Shown: one piece after another, positions 13,665 through 18,184 of the stretch
Numbering within the stretch: position 1 is the first letter of the stretch
Layout: every line of letters begins with the position of its first letter
Assembly (NCBI GenBank): GCA_004553095.1
Contig: SFMJ01000014.1
Coordinates: 1 to 18,184, forward strand
Length of the DNA stretch: 18,184 nt
Reading direction: 5' to 3'
DNA from: Bacteroidales bacterium
GTDB taxonomy: Bacteria; Bacteroidota; Bacteroidia; Bacteroidales; Muribaculaceae
Made by a program: the position numbers and the translations under genes
The notes under the pieces: model-generated
Seen by the model: only the letters and a program-made list of their open reading frames with translations
What the model was told of the DNA's origin: nothing
Database searches by the model: none

Positions 13665-15494
13665 TTAGAATATCAGTGAGATGCCGGCGGCGGCGCGGAT
13701 TCCTGATTCGGGGAGTCCGGCTGCGGAGTAGTTGCGTCGGCAGAGGAGGTTGTCGGCTTGCGCCCAGACGCTGAGTTGCGAGGTGATGCCGTATGATGCG
13801 CCGAAACTGAGACCGGAGTAGTTGGGGAGTCTATAGTCCACCACGATGTCCGGGTCGATGACAGAAGCGTCGGCATAGCGAGCGCGGAGAGCGGGGCGAC
13901 GTAGGGCTCTGAGTTCATATCCGAGGCGGAAACGGAGAGTGCTCCAGGGGTTTGACTCGATGGTGGCTTGGGCTGTCCATTCGGGGCGGTCGTAGCCGTT
14001 GAAATAGCCGGTTTTGCCATTCTGGTGCTGGTAGCGACCTTCGGCGTCGATCTTGAAATATCTGCCGGAGTCATAACCGAGGTTTACGCCGAAAGAGAAA
14101 CCGGAGACGTTGGCGCGACCATCGGGGTCGGTGTTGACGATGATGGCTCGGCCGGAGGCATCAGCCATGGGGAGTGGAGGGCAGCCGTCGACGGGGATGC
14201 CGAGGCATAGCCAGGTGTTATATAGCCCGCCGAGGTGCTGATCGCGGCTGGTGCGATAAGCCACGTCGATGCCGGCGTGGAAGCCGGCAAAGGGGCCGGT
14301 GCGGAGGCCGAAATGTGCATCAAGCGGAGTATACACCGGGTTGCTGTTGCTGATCGAGGGCATCTGATAGTAGTCATACTCGCGGATATTGGCGAGGGTA
14401 TGGAGGTCGGAGCCCCCAAGAAGGTGGAGGTAAAGCGCCACCGGACCGGCATTGAAGTCGAATTTCACGTCGGGCGCGAAGTGGACCGTGGCATAGCGAT
14501 TGGTCTCAGGTCCGGCCTTGAAAGCGAGGTCGAAGTTCACACCGATGCGCAGGTTGATGCGCTGTCGGTTGAAACGATAGTATGGAGTGAGGGTGACAAT
14601 GCCGTAGGTGTCGATGTCGTTATTATAGGTTACGACATCGGTGTTCAGGTCGATGCCGAGGGCAGACTTGGAGGATGTCGGGAATGAGAAACCGGCATTG
14701 AGGTTGATATCCGTTTCGCGGCTGCCGGGGGCGGAGAGGGGTTGCAAGGGGTCGACATCATTGGGCATATAGAGTCGACGGAAGGAGAGGTGGCGCACAC
14801 CGAGTTGGGCGTGCCAGAGGATGTTGTCGATCAGAGCCGGAGACTGCCAGCCTACTCGCGCCGAGATGTCGTGGATGGTCTGTGTAGGGCTTTCGATAGC
14901 GGCATCGGGGTCGGCGGTGGTGGGTGCAAAGCCATAGTAGTTGAAATTGCCGATATGATAGTCGATGGCGGCGCTCAGCGTTCCTTTTCCGCTCCATGAG
15001 TGATGGCCATAGATGCCGATGGCTTCATCATAACGCCACATTTTGTTGTCGGCAGTGGCGGGGCTGATGCGGGGCTTCCAGAGGGATGTGGAGTTGTGTT
15101 GCAGCCGGATGCCGAGTGCTGAAGAGGAGTTATCGATGAAGCGATAGCCGGCAGCCAAGGTGCTTTCGAGCCATGAGCCGAGACCGAAGTCGAGATAACC
15201 ACGGCGCGAGGAATAGTCGCGAATGGCACCCCAGACTGTCGCCTCGATGGGGAGGGCTTGGGGTGTGAAATTCGCTGCTACGCCCAGCGTGGAGTAGTCG
15301 AGCGATGACTCTTCGGCGCTCAACTTCAGTGGACGGGGGAAGAGGCCGATGCGGTCATGGTTGATATATTCCGGCACATACTCTCCTTCGACGTTGATCT
15401 GCTGGTCGTATTGTGCCGAAGCGGGTATGGCGCAGAGTGCGAGGAGTGATGCTGCCGCGGTGAGGATCAAATATTTCGATCGGGTGATTGTCAT
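13665..15494 (-). CDS. Outer-membrane beta-barrel protein, TonB-receptor-like without plug
   Basis: A 609-residue exported protein with a signal peptide (1-27, cut after PASA before QYDQQ). The rest is a long run of alternating aromatic, glycine-rich strands, ending in the aromatic C-terminus GISLIF, as in barrels inserted by the Bam machinery. No plug domain is visible. The mature N-terminus INVEGEYVPEYINHDRIGLFP resembles the short conserved segment of a Bacteroidales family of barrel proteins encoded next to a TPR protein. The TPR gene lies 58 bases upstream on the same strand with no terminator between, so the pair is probably one operon. Ligand and function are unknown; transport, assembly or scaffolding are all possible. 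Confidence 0.8.
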   Translation of the reverse strand: MTITRSKYLILTAAASLLALCAIPASAQYDQQINVEGEYVPEYINHDRIGLFPRPLKLSAEESSLDYSTLGVAANFTPQALPIEATVWGAIRDYSSRRGYLDFGLGSWLESTLAAGYRFIDNSSSALGIRLQHNSTSLWKPRISPATADNKMWRYDEAIGIYGHHSWSGKGTLSAAIDYHIGNFNYYGFAPTTADPDAAIESPTQTIHDISARVGWQSPALIDNILWHAQLGVRHLSFRRLYMPNDVDPLQPLSAPGSRETDINLNAGFSFPTSSKSALGIDLNTDVVTYNNDIDTYGIVTLTPYYRFNRQRINLRIGVNFDLAFKAGPETNRYATVHFAPDVKFDFNAGPVALYLHLLGGSDLHTLANIREYDYYQMPSISNSNPVYTPLDAHFGLRTGPFAGFHAGIDVAYRTSRDQHLGGLYNTWLCLGIPVDGCPPLPMADASGRAIIVNTDPDGRANVSGFSFGVNLGYDSGRYFKIDAEGRYQHQNGKTGYFNGYDRPEWTAQATIESNPWSTLRFRLGYELRALRRPALRARYADASVIDPDIVVDYRLPNYSGLSFGASYGITSQLSVWAQADNLLCRRNYSAAGLPESGIRAAAGISLIF

Positions 15495-15552
15495 AGTGTT
15501 ATGGTGATGGGATTGTGATTTGATTCTTTCTTGATATGAAGGTAAGAGATGA

Positions 15553-18012
15553 TTATTTCCACTTCTTGAGGCGCGATGAGATCAGCGAGGGGATGTCATC
15601 GTCGGTGGCGGGATAGTTCTCGTTGAGGCTGTTGAGATATTCCTTGGCGAGATATGTTTTGCCCAGACCGTGGTAGGCGTCGGCAAGGGCGATAAAGCCG
15701 CGAGCGAGCCAGTATTGATGGGGCGTACCGACGTCGGTAAACTCCTCCATACGGCATCGGGCGGCCTCATAATTCTTCTTATCGAGGTCGAATTGAGCCA
15801 AAGTTACGGCGGATTTCGCACCGGGGAGCGATGAAGGATTTTGGGCGAGCGATTCGTAGATTTCGATGGCTTCGGAGCGGCGGTTGAGGTAGTTGAGAGC
15901 CTCAGCCTCATAGTAGTTGATGTCGGCGATTTCGTCAGCCTCGAGGCCTCCGGCATGCTTGATCCGTTCGGTAACGTCGAGGAGGTCAGCCCATTTGCGG
16001 GAGTCGTACATGGCAGCCGCCATGCGGAGGAGTTCGTCGATATCGGCAGTGCCGTTGAGGGAGAGGCGTTTCTTATATGCCTCGGCGGCGAGGTCTTTGC
16101 GTCCGGTCTCTTCGTAGGTAACAGCCTCTTCGAGCAGGGCTTTGGAGAGCCAGCGAGAGTCGGGGTAGTTTTTCTCGATGCGTTGGAGGTCGGCGATTTT
16201 GGCGCTGTTGTTGCCTTGGAGGCCACGGACCACAGCGCGGCGGTAGAGGGCATAGTCGGCGTCGGTGGCGTCGGCATCGATGGTCTCGGTGTAAAGTTGG
16301 GCGGCACCGGCGAGGTCGCGAGTGTAGTAAAGGCAGTCGGCGCGACGGATACGAGCATCATCGGCGAGGCGCGGGGTGAGCGACTCTTTGGCCTTGAGAG
16401 CCTTGCCGAAATCGGCGGCAGCCCCGGAGTAGTTCGACTGCTTGTAGCGGCTATATGCCAGGTTGTAAAGTCCCAAGGCATAGTTGGGCGAGGCTGTGCC
16501 GGCTTTTACAAAGGTGTCGTAAGCCTTCTCGGCTTCGCTATATCTGTTGAGATAGAAGAGGGCGTCACCGAGCCAGAGTGAGGATTGGGCGGCGATGTCG
16601 CGATCGGCATTGCGCATGGAGGCTGCCTCTTTGAGATAGGGGATGGCGGCTTCGCGACGATTGTTGGTGATAGATTCGACCCCAAGCTCGTAGAGCACTT
16701 TCTGGCGCAGAGCCCGGATATCCTTGCCGGGTGAGGTGATGGCGTTAAGAATGCGGAGCGACTGCTCGTAGTTGCGGTCGTTGTAATAGGCTGTGGCAAG
16801 ATAAGCCTTGACTTGTGGAGTATATTCGGAATCGGGATATCGCTTGATGAAAGTCTCCAAGAGGTCGGCAGCCGAAGAGAAGGGCACTTTGCCGCCGCGT
16901 GTCAGGGCGGTGACATAGTTGTAGAGTGCAGTCTCCGACACGTTGTTGTCGTAGGCCATGCGGGTGGCTTTCTCGAAGGCGATAGCGGCTTGCGAGGCGT
17001 TGTCTTGATTCAGATAGCATTGACCCAAGTAGAGATATGCACTCTGCCCGATGGCATCTTGCCGATGGGTCAGCGTCGAGAAGCGTTCGATGGCTTGGGT
17101 GTAGCGACTATTGCGATAGTCGATGGCGGCCATAGCATAGATGGCATCCTCTTCGGGAGTGGCTTTACCCTCGATCTTGGTGAGGTAACTCTCGATAAAT
17201 CCTTCAGCCACGTCGGGCATTCCTTGCTTGAAATAACTCAAGCCGACTATGCGTTGGATCTCGGGCACCAGCTCTTTGATGGGATGCTTGCGGAGCAATG
17301 ATTCGCCATGCTTGATGACATCGTCATACTTTCCCCAAGTATATTCTATTTGGGTCATATAGTATCCGGCTTCGAGGCCTTCGACACTCGGGGAGACGAG
17401 TTGGAATTCTCGGTAAGCGTCGTTGAACTTTCCATCGATATAGCTGAGATATGCGTGATAGAAGTGATAGACATCGGCATACTTGTCGTTATCTTTGAGG
17501 GTGGCTATCAGAGGACGAGCCTCGGCGAAGTGGCCGGTCTTGATAAAGCAAACGCCTTTGCGATATGAATATAGTAGTTTTTGATCACGATTGAGGCGAT
17601 CTATGTCGATCATATCGTAAGCTTCGAGGGCAGTGGGCCACTGCTCGTCGAAGAAATAATAGTCGCCGATGGCGAGAGATGCTTGGGGTGCCAATGGCGA
17701 GGCGGGGTAATTGTTGCGAAATTGTATAAGGAGGTTGATACACTCGCTGTCATTGCGCTGATAGTAAGCCTCGGCGAGGAGGAATGTGTATTCCTCTATT
17801 TGGCTGTCGGAGAGGGCGATATGCTGCGTGTCGAGGTGCTTGAGCTGGTCGATGACACCGGCATAATTGCCGGCTTGACGCATGGCGCGAGCACGCTCTA
17901 TATAGCCTGCGGCATCGGCCTCAAAGCGCAGGGGAGAGGCGGATAATTGGGCGGCGGCAGGGAGCGAAAGAGCCAATGCCGCAGCGATGATGATGTGTTT
18001 TGTCAATTGCAT
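15553..18012 (-). CDS. Large periplasmic TPR-repeat protein
   Basis: An 819-residue exported helical-repeat protein. The signal peptide MQLTKHIIIAAALALSLPAAA is followed by Gln. TPR-type helix pairs run through the whole length, for example SLAIGDYYFFDEQWPTALEAY near residue 113, YLYLGQCYLNQDNASQAAIAF near 327, YLATAYYNDRNYEQSLRIL near 404, and SSLWLGDALFYLNRYSEAEKAY near 478. TPR arrays bind proteins, and family members often serve assembly complexes at the envelope. I chose the ATG at 18012. An ATG at 18024 would add MGYI. A GTG at 18060 is excluded, since the -7 promoter box lies downstream of it. It is followed by the barrel gene and probably works with it; that is inference. Confidence 0.85.
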   Translation of the reverse strand: MQLTKHIIIAAALALSLPAAAQLSASPLRFEADAAGYIERARAMRQAGNYAGVIDQLKHLDTQHIALSDSQIEEYTFLLAEAYYQRNDSECINLLIQFRNNYPASPLAPQASLAIGDYYFFDEQWPTALEAYDMIDIDRLNRDQKLLYSYRKGVCFIKTGHFAEARPLIATLKDNDKYADVYHFYHAYLSYIDGKFNDAYREFQLVSPSVEGLEAGYYMTQIEYTWGKYDDVIKHGESLLRKHPIKELVPEIQRIVGLSYFKQGMPDVAEGFIESYLTKIEGKATPEEDAIYAMAAIDYRNSRYTQAIERFSTLTHRQDAIGQSAYLYLGQCYLNQDNASQAAIAFEKATRMAYDNNVSETALYNYVTALTRGGKVPFSSAADLLETFIKRYPDSEYTPQVKAYLATAYYNDRNYEQSLRILNAITSPGKDIRALRQKVLYELGVESITNNRREAAIPYLKEAASMRNADRDIAAQSSLWLGDALFYLNRYSEAEKAYDTFVKAGTASPNYALGLYNLAYSRYKQSNYSGAAADFGKALKAKESLTPRLADDARIRRADCLYYTRDLAGAAQLYTETIDADATDADYALYRRAVVRGLQGNNSAKIADLQRIEKNYPDSRWLSKALLEEAVTYEETGRKDLAAEAYKKRLSLNGTADIDELLRMAAAMYDSRKWADLLDVTERIKHAGGLEADEIADINYYEAEALNYLNRRSEAIEIYESLAQNPSSLPGAKSAVTLAQFDLDKKNYEAARCRMEEFTDVGTPHQYWLARGFIALADAYHGLGKTYLAKEYLNSLNENYPATDDDIPSLISSRLKKWK

Positions 18013-18037
18013 GATATATCCCATGTTAAATCGCCGA

Positions 18038-18045
18038 CAAATATA
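18038..18045 (-). promoter_or_regulatory. -7 box for the TPR-barrel operon
   Basis: TATATTTG on the minus strand matches TAnnTTTG perfectly. The nearest TTTG (18060-18063) is only 14 bases upstream, too close for a standard -33 element. A start near 18031 leaves a very short leader, about 19 bases before ATG 18012. Confidence 0.5.
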
Positions 18046-18085
18046 GTAAAAAATCAGCACAAATAAAGCCCCACCCCCACTCCAC

Positions 18086-18104
18086 TAGAGCGCGTTCCTT
18101 AAAT
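18086..18104. repeat. TAGAGCGCGTTCCTTAA copy of the intergenic motif
   Basis: It is the reverse complement of the 9496 copy, matching over 17 bases, followed by AT. It lies upstream of the TPR operon promoter, with no gene beside it inside the window. Confidence 0.8.
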
Positions 18105-18150
18105 TTTTGGGGTCGTAGAGGTCGTAGCCTTGAGTCGATTTTGATTACTT

Positions 18151-18184
18151 GCTGAAAGGAGCATACTCCTGTATGTGACTGAAA
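18151..18184. other. Competing hairpins and partial direct repeat at the window end
   Basis: AGGAG-CATA-CTCCT (18157-18170) and CATAC-TCCT-GTATG (18162-18175) overlap, so only one can form at a time. CTGAAA occurs at 18152-18157 and 18179-18184, 27 bases apart, as if a repeat unit continues past the edge. No gene start is seen in 18061-18184. Confidence 0.45.

Noticed and set aside
18013..18060. GTG start adding 16 residues to the TPR protein
   Set aside because: The -7 box lies inside that extension, and the signal peptide is complete from ATG 18012.
18026..18184. Partial minus-strand gene entering from the right edge
   Set aside because: It is open for 52 codons but has no recognisable family, would overlap the TPR promoter, and has Trp/Leu-rich, low-quality composition at its end.

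Overview
The window reads as a chromosomal segment of a Bacteroidales bacterium. A Muribaculaceae-like or related gut lineage is an inference; no rRNA is present to settle it. The support is Bacteroidetes-type promoters (TTTG, about 20 bases, TAnnTTTG), weak or absent Shine-Dalgarno sites, the gene order DUF177-rpmF-fabH-era-der, an acyl-lipid-anchored M28 glutaminyl-cyclase-like protein, and a large TPR protein next to an outer-membrane barrel protein. Most genes look GC-moderate to GC-rich; one acyltransferase gene is clearly AT-richer.

Layout. Positions 1-70 hold two copies of a 30-base repeat, followed by the terminator of gap (glyceraldehyde-3-phosphate dehydrogenase, minus strand). A divergent promoter region separates gap from the plus-strand pair M28 cyclase-like lipoprotein and tyrS, which ends in a strong terminator. 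Positions 3825-8036 are a minus-strand housekeeping run: DUF177/YceD, rpmF, fabH, a terminator, then era and der. It covers ribosome biogenesis, a ribosomal protein and fatty-acid initiation. Next come tRNA-Arg(CCT) on minus, with a near-perfect promoter, and a divergently transcribed polyprenyl-phosphate glycosyltransferase of GT2 type. That gene converges on an acyltransferase-3 gene, which lies behind gmd (GDP-mannose 4,6-dehydratase). These three suggest surface-glycan synthesis or modification.

Positions 11839-12090 form the most structured intergenic stretch: an inverted repeat, a decamer repeat, a pair of 33-base-spaced motifs and a 19-base repeat that multiplies the -7 promoter element. 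It drives a low-molecular-weight tyrosine phosphatase gene. A small secreted TonB_C-domain protein follows. The last third is minus strand: an 819-residue periplasmic TPR protein, a 609-residue outer-membrane barrel protein, then a MazG-like pyrophosphohydrolase after a hairpin.

Most genes are ordinary. The unexplained signal is between them: a short motif related to TTAGAGCGCGTTCCTTAA recurs at six or more intergenic sites, often touching stop codons, and an AAAAGTGTAAWTTT motif occurs in two pairs about 12 kb apart with the same 33-base spacing. I see no phage, insertion sequence, CRISPR array or defence system.
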